From: Propionibacteriaceae bacterium
GTDB lineage: Bacteria > Actinomycetota > Actinomycetes > Propionibacteriales > Propionibacteriaceae
Length of the DNA stretch: 6,193 nucleotides
Assembly: GCA_027346035.1 (NCBI GenBank)
Contig: DAIESZ010000228.1
Coordinates: 1-6,193, forward strand
Direction of reading: 5' to 3'
Shown one piece after another: positions 1-6,162 of this stretch. The notes under the pieces are model-generated. The model was not told the DNA's origin. It ran no database searches and worked only from the letters and a program-made list of their open reading frames with translations. Position numbers and translations under genes: made by a program. Within the stretch, counting starts at the first letter, position 1, and every line of letters starts with the position of its first letter.

Positions 1-219
1 GTCGGAACCAGGATCCGGACCGGCCGCACTTATCTCATCGTCACGGCCTCGACGGGGTCTGGCTGCGTCGGTCAGGCGGGAGTCGCCCGGTGGACAGACC
101 GGGACGGGCTGGCCGCCGCGACCGACGCCGTGGCGCTCATCGACGAGCACCTGCTCAGCACCATCGAGCGCGTGGGCGGGTCCTATCGCCGGAAGCCGGG
201 AACGACCGGCCAGGGGTGA
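1..219 (+). CDS. Hypothetical protein, C-terminal fragment (cut by window edge)
   Basis: An open frame runs from the first base to a TGA at 217-219, giving the last 72 residues of a protein whose start lies outside the window. Nearly every codon ends in G or C, as in the other genes here, which is the main sign that it is truly coding. The fragment contains the stretch RTGRTYLIVTASTGSGC, then an Asp/Ala-rich helix-like segment (DGLAAATDAVALIDEHLL), and ends in a basic tail (YRRKPGTTGQG). I see no membrane segment and no motif I can name. A small beta-strand plus helix ending would fit many actinobacterial exported or lipoprotein domains, but that is only a guess. It converges on tadC with 44 bp between the stops, so it is not part of the tad operon. 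Confidence 0.6.
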   Translation, partial: VGTRIRTGRTYLIVTASTGSGCVGQAGVARWTDRDGLAAATDAVALIDEHLLSTIERVGGSYRRKPGTTGQG

Positions 220-230
220 GTGCGTCTGCC

Positions 231-250
231 GGTTCCGCCCGACGGGAACC
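231..250. terminator. Small inverted repeat between convergent genes, possible terminator
   Basis: The arms GGTTCC (231-236) and GGAACC (245-250) pair perfectly around an 8-nt loop. The element is the only clear dyad in the 44-bp gap between the stop of the left-edge gene (219) and the stop of tadC (264), where a bidirectional terminator is expected. The stem is short and no T-run follows on either strand. Actinobacterial terminators often lack a U-tract, but the support remains weak. Confidence 0.3.
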
Positions 251-263
251 CGCGGACCACTTG

Positions 264-986
264 TCACGGCAGTTGGGGGATCAGGCCCTCGACGATGGGG
301 ACCACCCCCAGCAGGAGGAACGCGGGGAGGAAGCACAGCATCAACGGCAGCGTCGAACTGACACCGACCGCCCGGGCGCGCGTCAGCCTGGCATCGTGCC
401 CCGCGGTCCTGATCTCGGCGGCGTGCTCCTGGAGCACCTCGCGGGCCGGAACCCCCGTCTCGATGCTCCTCACCAGGTCACGCGCGATCGCCCCCCATAA
501 CGGATCGTCGACGAGCCCACGCCACGCCGTCGCCTCGTCGACCCCGAGCCGCACCGCCGCGTCGAGCCGCGCCAATGTGCCGGAGGTCCCTTCTGGGGCG
601 AGATCGGACACCTGCCGCACGGCGCCGCGGAGGGGCGCACCGGCCTCGACGCAGGCCGCCAGCATCTCGAGGGTGATCGGCAGGCCTTCCGCCGCGGCCA
701 CCTGCCGGCTGCGGACACGGCGAGGTTCGAGCCGGCCGAACCACCAGAACCCCAGGCCGGCGCAGGCCGCCGCGAGGATGAGGGCCCGATCCGCGAACAC
801 CAGTTCCCCGATGAGCCATCCGACGAGTCCGGCGGTCGCACCCGCCACGAGGCGCCGGCCCGACCACTGGACCACCCATCGCGGACGAGCGGGTGCCACG
901 GCCAGCCGATGACGCTGGGCCCGCGGACTCCCGACCAGCAGCCAGGCCACCACGATGGCCGCCCCGACCGCGACGGCGGAACTCAT
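264..986 (-). CDS. tadC: TadC-like inner-membrane platform protein (T2SS-F domain)
   Basis: This 240-residue protein is one of the two membrane platform subunits of a Flp pilus/Tad secretion machine, which transmits work from the TadA ATPase to pilin assembly. Hydrophobic helices are seen at about residues 3-19, 46-64 and 67-83, and a final one at about 211-233 (LPLMLCFLPAFLLLGVVP), which is the characteristic TadC ending. The type II secretion F domain lies between, at about 103-225, with the typical ITLEMLAACVEAGAPLRGAV segment and a second repeat-like part near IETGVPAREVLQEHAAEIR. I chose the ATG at 986 over an upstream in-frame start at 1019 because its ATGA overlaps the tadB stop, as at the previous junction. 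No good ribosome binding site precedes it, so translation is probably coupled to tadB. It is the last gene of the operon. Confidence 0.85.
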   Translation of the reverse strand: MSSAVAVGAAIVVAWLLVGSPRAQRHRLAVAPARPRWVVQWSGRRLVAGATAGLVGWLIGELVFADRALILAAACAGLGFWWFGRLEPRRVRSRQVAAAEGLPITLEMLAACVEAGAPLRGAVRQVSDLAPEGTSGTLARLDAAVRLGVDEATAWRGLVDDPLWGAIARDLVRSIETGVPAREVLQEHAAEIRTAGHDARLTRARAVGVSSTLPLMLCFLPAFLLLGVVPIVEGLIPQLP

Positions 987-1789
987 CGCGCGGCTCTGTC
1001 TGCGAGGTGCTCGGTCCACAGCACGCCAGCGCTCGCGAGCAGCACTCCCCCCAGGACACAGGCACGACCGGGCAGGCTGGTGAGCAGGAACCGCAGTGGA
1101 TCGCCGCCGGTGACAGTTCCCATCGCCAGCCCGAGTGCCGGTAGTGCCGCGAGGAGGCGACCGCTGGCTCGGGGGGCGGCGAGTTCGGCCGAGACCGCCG
1201 CCCGGTTGGCCTCGAGCGTGCGCAACGATCCACTGACCCGGGTCGCGAGGTAGGCGATGGGCGCTCCGCTGCGTTCGGCCAGCGTCCAGGCCATGGCCAG
1301 GTCGCGGAGCCCGTCATAGCCCGGCGCGCGGCCCACCTCGCGCAGTGCCCCCGCCACGTCGCCCCCGATGGCCTGCGTGGCGGCAGGGCGTTCCAGGGGA
1401 GGACAGTCGAGCGCCGCCGACCTGAGGGCGACCGAAGGCACCTGGCCGATCCGCAGTTGGGCGGCCAACACCCGGCAGGCCCGCGCGACGTCATGGCTCC
1501 GATTCGCGGCGATGCGCGCGTCACGACGTGTCAGGATCACGTGTGCGGTGACCCCCAACGCCGCTGCCGCGGCAACGACGAGCAATGACGCCGAGAGGCC
1601 GACGACGACGGCACCGGTGAGGCCGACGAGCGCAACCCCTTGGCCGATCATCCATGCACGCGACCGACGCCGCGGCCGGGGCGTACCGCGCCCCTCGGCC
1701 AGCCGCCGCTCCGGTGCCCGGCCGACCATGAGCGCGACCGACACCACGGCCGACAGCACGGCGAGGCTCGATGTCGCGGTGATGGTCAT
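983..1789 (-). CDS. tadB: TadB-like inner-membrane platform protein (T2SS-F domain)
   Basis: This 268-residue protein is the partner of TadC in the membrane platform of a Tad/Flp pilus machine. Hydrophobic segments lie at about 7-22, 49-63, 67-86, 211-226 and 241-258. The cytoplasmic F-domain stretch at about 102-208 includes ACRVLAAQLRIGQVPSVAL and AERSGAPIAYLATRVSGSLR, which match the family pattern although sequence conservation is modest. The start at 1789 is well supported: ATGA overlaps the tadA stop by 4 nt, and GGAGGA lies 9 nt upstream inside the end of tadA. Longer in-frame starts exist at 1816 but would overlap tadA needlessly. The protein is about the length I recall for the mycobacterial equivalent (Rv3658c, roughly 266 residues). 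The TadB versus TadC assignment follows gene order as well as sequence. Confidence 0.82.
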   Translation of the reverse strand: MTITATSSLAVLSAVVSVALMVGRAPERRLAEGRGTPRPRRRSRAWMIGQGVALVGLTGAVVVGLSASLLVVAAAAALGVTAHVILTRRDARIAANRSHDVARACRVLAAQLRIGQVPSVALRSAALDCPPLERPAATQAIGGDVAGALREVGRAPGYDGLRDLAMAWTLAERSGAPIAYLATRVSGSLRTLEANRAAVSAELAAPRASGRLLAALPALGLAMGTVTGGDPLRFLLTSLPGRACVLGGVLLASAGVLWTEHLADRAAR

Positions 1790-2928
1790 CGCACGAGTTC
1801 CTCCAGATCGGACCATGCGGGGCCATGGACCAACCCCCCGTCGGTATCGACGGATGCGGCCTCCTCGATCCGCACGACGCCCGTGTCATCGCGCCGGACG
1901 AGGCCCACCTGGGAAACCCTGCGCCCGCCGTCGGATCGACGGGCGACGTGAATGACCAGGTCAAGAGCCGCCGCCACCTGGGCATGGGTCGCGGCGCGGT
2001 CCATGCCGCCGAGGGCCGCCAGGGCCTCGAGCCGCGCCGGCACGTCAGCAACCGAATTGGCGTGCACGGTGCCGCACCCGCCCTCGTGTCCGGTGTTGAG
2101 GGCCGCGAGCAGGTCGCACAGTTCGGCCCCCCGCACCTCGCCGACGATGAGCCGGTCGGGGCGCATCCGCAACGCCTGGCGCACCAGACTCGTGAGATCG
2201 ACGGCGCCGGCTCCCTCCGCGTTCGGCAACCGGCTCTCGAGCCGAACACAGTGCGGGTGGTCCGGGTCGAGCTCGCGCGAGTCCTCGCAGATCACCAGGC
2301 GCTCCGATGCGGGCACCAGGCTCAGCAGCGCCGCCAGCAGCGTGGTCTTGCCCGAGCCGGTGCCGCCGCTGACGAGGTAGGCGCGACGCCTCAGCACGAT
2401 CGCCCGAAGCACGCTGTCGAGTTCGGGGTGCAGCGAGCCGGTGGCGACCCATCGGTCGAGTGTGACGGTGCCCCGCGCAGGGATCCGCAGCGACAAGCAG
2501 GTGCCCGGATCGGCGAGTACCGAGAGGATCGCATGGACCCGCGTCCCGTCGACCAGCCGCGTGTCGACGCAGGGGCTGGCATCGTCGATGCGGCGCCCGA
2601 CCGAAGCCGCGAGGCGGGCCGCCAGCCGGCGGACCTCGTGATCGGAGGCGAAGTTCACGTCGGTGAGCTCAAGTCCGCGACCGCGATCGATGTAGACCGC
2701 GTGCGGGCCGTTGACGAGCACGTCGGTGACCCCTGGAAGGCGCAGCAGCGGCTCGAGCGGACCCGCGCCGATGCTGGTGCGGCGGAGTCGTTCGAGGGCG
2801 TACAGCACGAGGGCGTCGGACACGACCAGACCCAGGTCGCGCGCGACGTCGGCCACCGCGTCGGGAGTGAGGTCACGTCGCAGCGTGGCCAAGCGGATCC
2901 GGATCAGTTCGATCTGTTCGTCAGTCAT
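1786..2928 (-). CDS. tadA: TadA/CpaF-family secretion ATPase
   Basis: This 380-residue type II/IV secretion ATPase is the cytoplasmic hexameric motor that hydrolyses ATP to drive Flp pilin assembly through TadB/TadC. An N-terminal domain includes GPLEPLL (56-62) and LVNG (71-74), both typical of CpaF proteins. The catalytic domain has Walker A GGTGSGKT (188-195, Lys194), an acidic Asp-box (ICEDSREL, 213-220), Walker B with GEVRG (263-267, Glu264) and a His-box (TGHEGGCGTVHANS, 279-292). All ATPase motifs are intact and in the right order, and the length is normal for the actinobacterial branch. The ATG at 2928 overlaps the end of ssd by 8 nt and is preceded by GAGGTG at a 7-nt distance. It is followed immediately by tadB. 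This is the best-supported assignment of the operon. Confidence 0.95.
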   Translation of the reverse strand: MTDEQIELIRIRLATLRRDLTPDAVADVARDLGLVVSDALVLYALERLRRTSIGAGPLEPLLRLPGVTDVLVNGPHAVYIDRGRGLELTDVNFASDHEVRRLAARLAASVGRRIDDASPCVDTRLVDGTRVHAILSVLADPGTCLSLRIPARGTVTLDRWVATGSLHPELDSVLRAIVLRRRAYLVSGGTGSGKTTLLAALLSLVPASERLVICEDSRELDPDHPHCVRLESRLPNAEGAGAVDLTSLVRQALRMRPDRLIVGEVRGAELCDLLAALNTGHEGGCGTVHANSVADVPARLEALAALGGMDRAATHAQVAAALDLVIHVARRSDGGRRVSQVGLVRRDDTGVVRIEEAASVDTDGGLVHGPAWSDLEELVR

Positions 2929-4048
2929 CGCCGATCACCTCGCCGAGCAGTCGCTCGACGTCGCGCCGGAAGCGACCACGGGCGCGTCCGGGCGGGTCAC
3001 CGGCCGCCTCCGCCCTGGGCAGGCGGGCGTCGTCGTGGACGACCCCGGCGAGGGGACGACCGATGGCGGCGGCAACAGAACCGGCGTCGATGAGGCGCCC
3101 CACGCCGCGACGCACGACCACCGAGACGTCGGCCGTGGACAGCAACCCGAGCCGGGCGGACGCGGCGACGATCCCCCGCGGGCTGGCGCCGACGACCAGC
3201 AGGGTGCGGGTGCCCGCCCACTGGTCGCCCACGGTGACCGGGCCGGGTCCCGCGTCGACCACGACAAGTCGATGGGAGCGCGTGAGGGAGCTGATCACGC
3301 TGCGCACGGCGCTTGCGGGCGGCGCGCCGGACGCCCCGATCCTCGCAGCATTGTCGCTCCGCCGCGGACGGTGGGCGGTGCCGGGGAACGAGGGGCGGGA
3401 CATCGCCAGGACGTCGACACCCGACACGTGTGGCAGGTGACCCGCAAGACTCTCGATGCGTCCGCCGGCGGCGCGCAGATCGTCCCACCGCCAGCCAGGA
3501 ACGGTCTCGGCGCCGAACAACAGGTCGAGGCCACCACCGCACGGGTCGAGTTCGACGGCCACCGCCCCGAGCGAGCGGCGTCCGGCCGCCTGGGCCAGGC
3601 CCGCGGCGATGGTGCTGGCTCCGAGGCCGCCCGACCCGCCGACGACCCGCACCAGCCGTCCCCGGCCGACACTCTCGTCGTTGCGCGCGTCGACGACGGA
3701 CGCCAGCAGGGCCGACTGCTCCGGGACCACGATCACCGACGCATCGAGCGGCACCGACCAGCCCACCAGGTCGTCCGGATCGGCGCCGACCACGTGGACC
3801 CCGGTGCGCCGCGGCAGCCCGAGCGAAGCGACCATCGCCGCGAGATCGGCGCCCACGATCACGCAGGGGGCCTCCCGCCACGAGCGGATCACCGCCGCGT
3901 CTGCATCGGTGACGACGGGGACGATGCCGACGCTGGCTCCGGCTGCCAGCACCGGCTCGACCACCCTCGGGTCGCGGGAGATCACGAGGGGCGCCGTACC
4001 GGGGTGGGTGGCGGCGTCCGATGCCGGGCGTGAGGGGTCTGGCCGCAT
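2921..4048 (-). CDS. ssd: Septum-site-determining/CpaE (TadZ)-like ATPase of the MinD superfamily
   Basis: This 375-residue protein matches the actinobacterial Ssd family (Rv3660c in M. tuberculosis), which sits directly upstream of tadA. Related CpaE/TadZ proteins position the Tad machine at a cell site, and mycobacterial Ssd overproduction is reported to cause filamentation. Residues 20-110 form a receiver-like N-terminal half with alternating strands (LVISRD, CVIVGADL, VHVVGAD, ASVIVVPE). The ATPase half has a Walker A-like VVGGSGGLGASTIAAGLA (135-152), an A'-type VELDPCGGGLDLLFG (165-179) and a Walker B-like LVVVDAGPGP (261-270, Asp265). The signature and P-loop lysines of MinD-type deviant Walker A are absent (S139, A144). 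The ATG at 4048 is chosen because the N-terminal half begins shortly after it and residues further upstream look non-coding. A weak GAAGG lies very close to it. It is the first gene of the operon. Confidence 0.85.
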   Translation of the reverse strand: MRPDPSRPASDAATHPGTAPLVISRDPRVVEPVLAAGASVGIVPVVTDADAAVIRSWREAPCVIVGADLAAMVASLGLPRRTGVHVVGADPDDLVGWSVPLDASVIVVPEQSALLASVVDARNDESVGRGRLVRVVGGSGGLGASTIAAGLAQAAGRRSLGAVAVELDPCGGGLDLLFGAETVPGWRWDDLRAAGGRIESLAGHLPHVSGVDVLAMSRPSFPGTAHRPRRSDNAARIGASGAPPASAVRSVISSLTRSHRLVVVDAGPGPVTVGDQWAGTRTLLVVGASPRGIVAASARLGLLSTADVSVVVRRGVGRLIDAGSVAAAIGRPLAGVVHDDARLPRAEAAGDPPGRARGRFRRDVERLLGEVIGDD

Positions 4049-4099
4049 GCCTTCACTGTCTGGATACCCACGGCTGAACCCGGCACGAATCCGGCCGCC

Positions 4100-4108
4100 T
4101 GGGGACAA
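4100..4108 (-). promoter_or_regulatory. Second DnaA box-like site (one mismatch)
   Basis: Read on the minus strand this is TTGTCCCCA, differing only at position 7 from TTGTCCACA, the DnaA box consensus of mycobacteria and Streptomyces. It has the same orientation as the perfect box and lies 29 bp from it, start to start. On its own it would not be worth calling; its support comes from the neighbour. Confidence 0.4.
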
Positions 4109-4128
4109 CTCGCCAGTTCGCAACCGGG

Positions 4129-4137
4129 TGTGGACAA
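4129..4137 (-). promoter_or_regulatory. DnaA box (perfect match to actinobacterial consensus)
   Basis: The plus strand reads TGTGGACAA, so the minus strand reads TTGTCCACA, the consensus DnaA box of mycobacteria and Streptomyces. In DNA this GC-rich a given 9-mer with five A/T positions is rare: assuming 70% GC, I estimate about 0.01-0.02 chance occurrences in the window on both strands. It occupies about -32 to -24 relative to the predicted methyltransferase transcription start, so a bound protein would cover the -35/spacer region. Binding by DnaA is an inference. Confidence 0.55.
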
Positions 4138-4147
4138 ACCGCGTCGC

Positions 4148-4153
4148 TATCCT
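4148..4153 (+). promoter_or_regulatory. -10 hexamer for probable leaderless transcript of the methyltransferase gene
   Basis: TATCCT fits the actinobacterial TANNNT -10 consensus. It ends 7 nt before the ATG at 4161, which would put the first transcribed base at or one base before the start codon. No Shine-Dalgarno sequence precedes that ATG, which agrees with leaderless translation, a common mode in mycobacteria. I see no convincing -35 hexamer at 16-18 bp. Confidence 0.5.
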
Positions 4154-4160
4154 GGGGCGC

Positions 4161-4913
4161 ATGGCCGAGCCGACCCGCACCACGTTTCCCGCGGCCGCGC
4201 TCGACCACATGGCCGGGCGAGCGAACGGTCGGCTGCTCACGCTCGACGGCCCGAGGTCGATGGCCTCCGCCCTGCTCCGTCACGGTTACGAGGTGTTCTG
4301 CGTCGACCGAGACCCCTCGGTCGCCCGGCGACACGGACATGCCGGGCCGGCTCCCACGATCACGGCCCGCGCCGAGGCACTCCCCTTCGACCCCTGCCAG
4401 TTCGACGCGGTGGTCGTCCACCAGTCGTTTCACCGGTACTCCCCGTCCACCGCACTGTCGGAAATGGCCCGGGTGCTGCGCCCCGGCGGCCACGTCACCG
4501 TCAGCTACCTCGTCCGCGACGACACCGTCCCGTGGGTTCGCCGGCTCGCCGCCCTGTTGCGCACCGTCGACCCCGACGCGATGCGGGGCGACTACGGCGA
4601 TTCGGCTGCCGACGCGCTGATCGCCAGCAAGTACTTCCCGGAACACGACGCGAAGGGCTTCCGCATCTGGGCGACCATGGCGCGGCGTGAGCTGTTGTCG
4701 ATGGTGGCCGCACAGCGTCGGATCGCCGCGGCCGACGCCGAGCAGCGCTCCGGCCTGCTCCGCCGGGTGGGCGAGTTGTTCGACGACACGACCGGCGGCC
4801 TCGGCAGCGTCCGGTTGCCGTATCAGTTGAAGATCCTGCGCGGCTTCGTCGATCACGACGAACTCACCGCGTCGATCGACATCGCCAGCGATGCCCTGAC
4901 CATCGGATTCTGA
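4161..4913 (+). CDS. Class I SAM-dependent methyltransferase-like protein (Methyltransf_11/UbiE-like)
   Basis: This 250-residue cytoplasmic protein has the fold order of a small-molecule SAM methyltransferase. Motif II is the acidic end of the second strand (EVFCVDRDP, 44-52, Asp49). A motif like AEALPFDPCQFDAVVV (71-86) covers the post-II and motif IV region, and ARVLRPGGHVTVSYL (103-117) is the usual LxPGG segment. The C-terminal part (120-250) looks like the mixed substrate-cap region of this group. The glycine-rich motif I, normally like VLDxGxGxG, is degenerate here: LLTLDGPRSMAS (25-36). The substrate cannot be predicted. The ATG at 4161 is preferred because of the -10 element just upstream; an in-frame GTG at 4128 is the alternative. 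It is divergent from ssd and lies 52 bp upstream of nhaA in the same direction. I see no functional link to either. Confidence 0.78.
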   Translation: MAEPTRTTFPAAALDHMAGRANGRLLTLDGPRSMASALLRHGYEVFCVDRDPSVARRHGHAGPAPTITARAEALPFDPCQFDAVVVHQSFHRYSPSTALSEMARVLRPGGHVTVSYLVRDDTVPWVRRLAALLRTVDPDAMRGDYGDSAADALIASKYFPEHDAKGFRIWATMARRELLSMVAAQRRIAAADAEQRSGLLRRVGELFDDTTGGLGSVRLPYQLKILRGFVDHDELTASIDIASDALTIGF

Positions 4914-4965
4914 CCGACAGCCCCCGCGTCCCCGCCGCACGCCGGTCCCCGTTGACAGGAAAACC
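4914..4965. other. Short gap between methyltransferase and nhaA
   Basis: The 52-bp spacer holds a TTGACA at 4952-4957 that resembles a -35 box, but the sequence 17-18 bp further on (CACACC) is no -10 box and already lies inside the predicted nhaA frame. AGGA at 4957-4960 overlaps it and is better explained as the nhaA ribosome binding site. No terminator hairpin is evident, so nhaA may be read through from the methyltransferase gene. Confidence 0.4.
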
Positions 4966-6162
4966 GTGATCGGACACACCATGGCCAGATTCGTCTTCTC
5001 CGAGGGCGATGAGCGCGATCGCCGCCACCTCGCGGAGGTCCTGCGCGACGAGACGGTGGGCGGCGCCCTGATGCTGGGCGCGACCGTCGCGGCGCTGCTG
5101 TGGGCCAACCTGTCGGACGGCAGCTACGGCCGTTTCGTCCACCTGCACGTCGGTGCGCTGACCGTGCACGAATGGGCGGCCGACGGCCTACTGACCCTGT
5201 TCTTCCTTGTCGCCGGCCTCGAGTTGAAGCGCGAACTCACCGAAGGGTCGCTGCGCCGTCCGGCCGACGCCCTTGTCCCGATCCTGGCGGCGCTCGGCGG
5301 CATGATCGTCCCGGCGCTCGTCTACCTCGCGGTGACAGGCATCTCGGGGGCCTCAACGGTGGGATGGGCGGTGCCGATGGCCACCGACATCGCCTTTGCG
5401 CTGGCGGTGCTGGCGATCACCGGATCCCGGCTCCCGACCGCACTCCGCGCGTTCCTGCTGACGCTCGCGATCGTCGACGATCTCGGGGCGATCATCGTGA
5501 TCGCCGTCGTGTTCACGGGCAGCATCGCGTGGGGCTGGCTGGCCGCGTCCCTCGCCTGTGCCGCCGCACTGTTCCTGCTGCAGCGTCGCCGGATCGATTC
5601 CGCCTGGATCGTCATCATCCTGGGGTTGGGCGCCTGGTGGTTCATGCTGCAGTCGGGAGTGCACCCCACCATCGCCGGCGTCCTGGTGGGCCTCAGCATG
5701 CGCAGCGACCCGTTCGACGACCACGATCCCCTCAATACCTGGCAGCATCGGCTCGAGCCGTGGTCGGCGGTGGTGGCCGTCCCGGTGTTCGCCCTCGTCA
5801 GCGCCGGTGTTCCGCTGAACGGTCCCGCGCTCGCCGCGGTGTTCACCACCGCCGTCCCGCTCGGCATCCTTCTCGGCCTGGTCGTCGGGAAGGTCGTCGG
5901 GATCTCGGTCACCGGGCTCCTCACCACACGCTTCACCCGGGCCGAGTTCGCCCCTGCCATCGGCCGACCCGACGTCGTGGCGGCCGCGCAACTGGCCGGC
6001 ATCGGTTTCACCGTGGCCCTGCTCATGTGCGACCTCGCCTTCGCCACCGACGACACGCTCGCCGGGGAGGCCAAGGCGGCCGTGCTCATCGCCTCGCTGA
6101 TCTCCGCCCTGCTCGGCGGGACGGCCGCGGCACTCAGAGGACGCCGGCACGCGCGGGCCTGA
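4966..6162 (+). CDS. nhaA: Na+/H+ antiporter NhaA
   Basis: This 398-residue inner-membrane protein (388 in E. coli) exchanges internal Na+ or Li+ for external protons and supports sodium and alkaline pH tolerance. Long hydrophobic helices run from about residue 30 to 390, consistent with 12 segments. Key residues align with E. coli numbering at an offset of 8: Asp171/Asp172 in AIVDDLGAI (Asp163/164), Asp141 in ATDIAFA (Asp133), Glu86, Arg89 and Glu90 in GLELKRE (Glu78, Arg81, Glu82 of the pH sensor) and His233 in SGVHPT (His225). Lys309 in GKVVG matches Lys300 at an offset of 9. The usual FANAGV motif is changed to FALVSAGV (275-282). The GTG at 4966 is chosen because AGGA lies 5 nt upstream; the in-frame ATG at 4981 is the alternative and would shorten the protein by five residues. 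Confidence 0.96.
   Translation: MIGHTMARFVFSEGDERDRRHLAEVLRDETVGGALMLGATVAALLWANLSDGSYGRFVHLHVGALTVHEWAADGLLTLFFLVAGLELKRELTEGSLRRPADALVPILAALGGMIVPALVYLAVTGISGASTVGWAVPMATDIAFALAVLAITGSRLPTALRAFLLTLAIVDDLGAIIVIAVVFTGSIAWGWLAASLACAAALFLLQRRRIDSAWIVIILGLGAWWFMLQSGVHPTIAGVLVGLSMRSDPFDDHDPLNTWQHRLEPWSAVVAVPVFALVSAGVPLNGPALAAVFTTAVPLGILLGLVVGKVVGISVTGLLTTRFTRAEFAPAIGRPDVVAAAQLAGIGFTVALLMCDLAFATDDTLAGEAKAAVLIASLISALLGGTAAALRGRRHARA

Larger units (their letters stand above)
4049..4160. promoter_or_regulatory. Divergent promoter region of ssd operon and methyltransferase gene
   Basis: These 112 bp separate the divergent starts of the ssd-tad operon and the methyltransferase gene, so promoters for both should lie here. 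The region is locally less GC-rich than its surroundings. For the plus strand there is a clear -10-like TATCCT (listed separately). For the minus strand the best candidate is TTCGTG (read from 4089-4084), a 17-bp spacer and TATCCA (read from 4066-4061). This lacks the final T of the TANNNT consensus and is weak. Two DnaA-box-like sites lie between the two promoter candidates. Confidence 0.65.

Noticed and set aside
2711..4033. A 440-codon plus-strand open frame opposite ssd, and a 422-codon one at 1825-3093 opposite tadA
   Set aside because: Long antisense frames are expected in DNA this GC-rich. Their translations are rich in Arg, Gly, His and Asp with no recognisable domain, while the minus-strand frames encode clear ATPase motifs.
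4100..4137. A chromosomal replication origin
   Set aside because: Only two DnaA boxes are present, in a short promoter region, with no AT-rich unwinding element and no dnaA, dnaN or rpmH nearby. A regulatory role is more plausible than an origin.
3456..4160. Upstream in-frame extension of the methyltransferase frame through the ssd region
   Set aside because: It would overlap ssd antisense over its whole N-terminal half, and the extension has no methyltransferase-like content. The start is better placed at 4161.
4049..4240. N-terminal extension of ssd to an in-frame start at 4240
   Set aside because: The extra 64 residues are Arg/Ser-rich, would cross the DnaA boxes and the methyltransferase start, and do not resemble the family. 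The ATG at 4048 gives a normal length.
4952..4980. TTGACA as the -35 box of an nhaA promoter
   Set aside because: No -10-like hexamer occurs at 16-19 bp, and the downstream sequence is already inside the predicted coding frame. AGGA within this stretch is explained as a ribosome binding site.
4053..5108. A 351-codon minus-strand open frame opposite the methyltransferase gene
   Set aside because: The product is low-complexity and crosses into the nhaA start and the divergent promoter region. The plus strand has recognisable methyltransferase motifs and a well-placed -10 element.
5322..6150. Two long minus-strand open frames opposite nhaA
   Set aside because: NhaA on the plus strand is unmistakable. 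The antisense products are Ser/Thr/Arg- or Gly/Asp/Arg-rich shadows without any family pattern.
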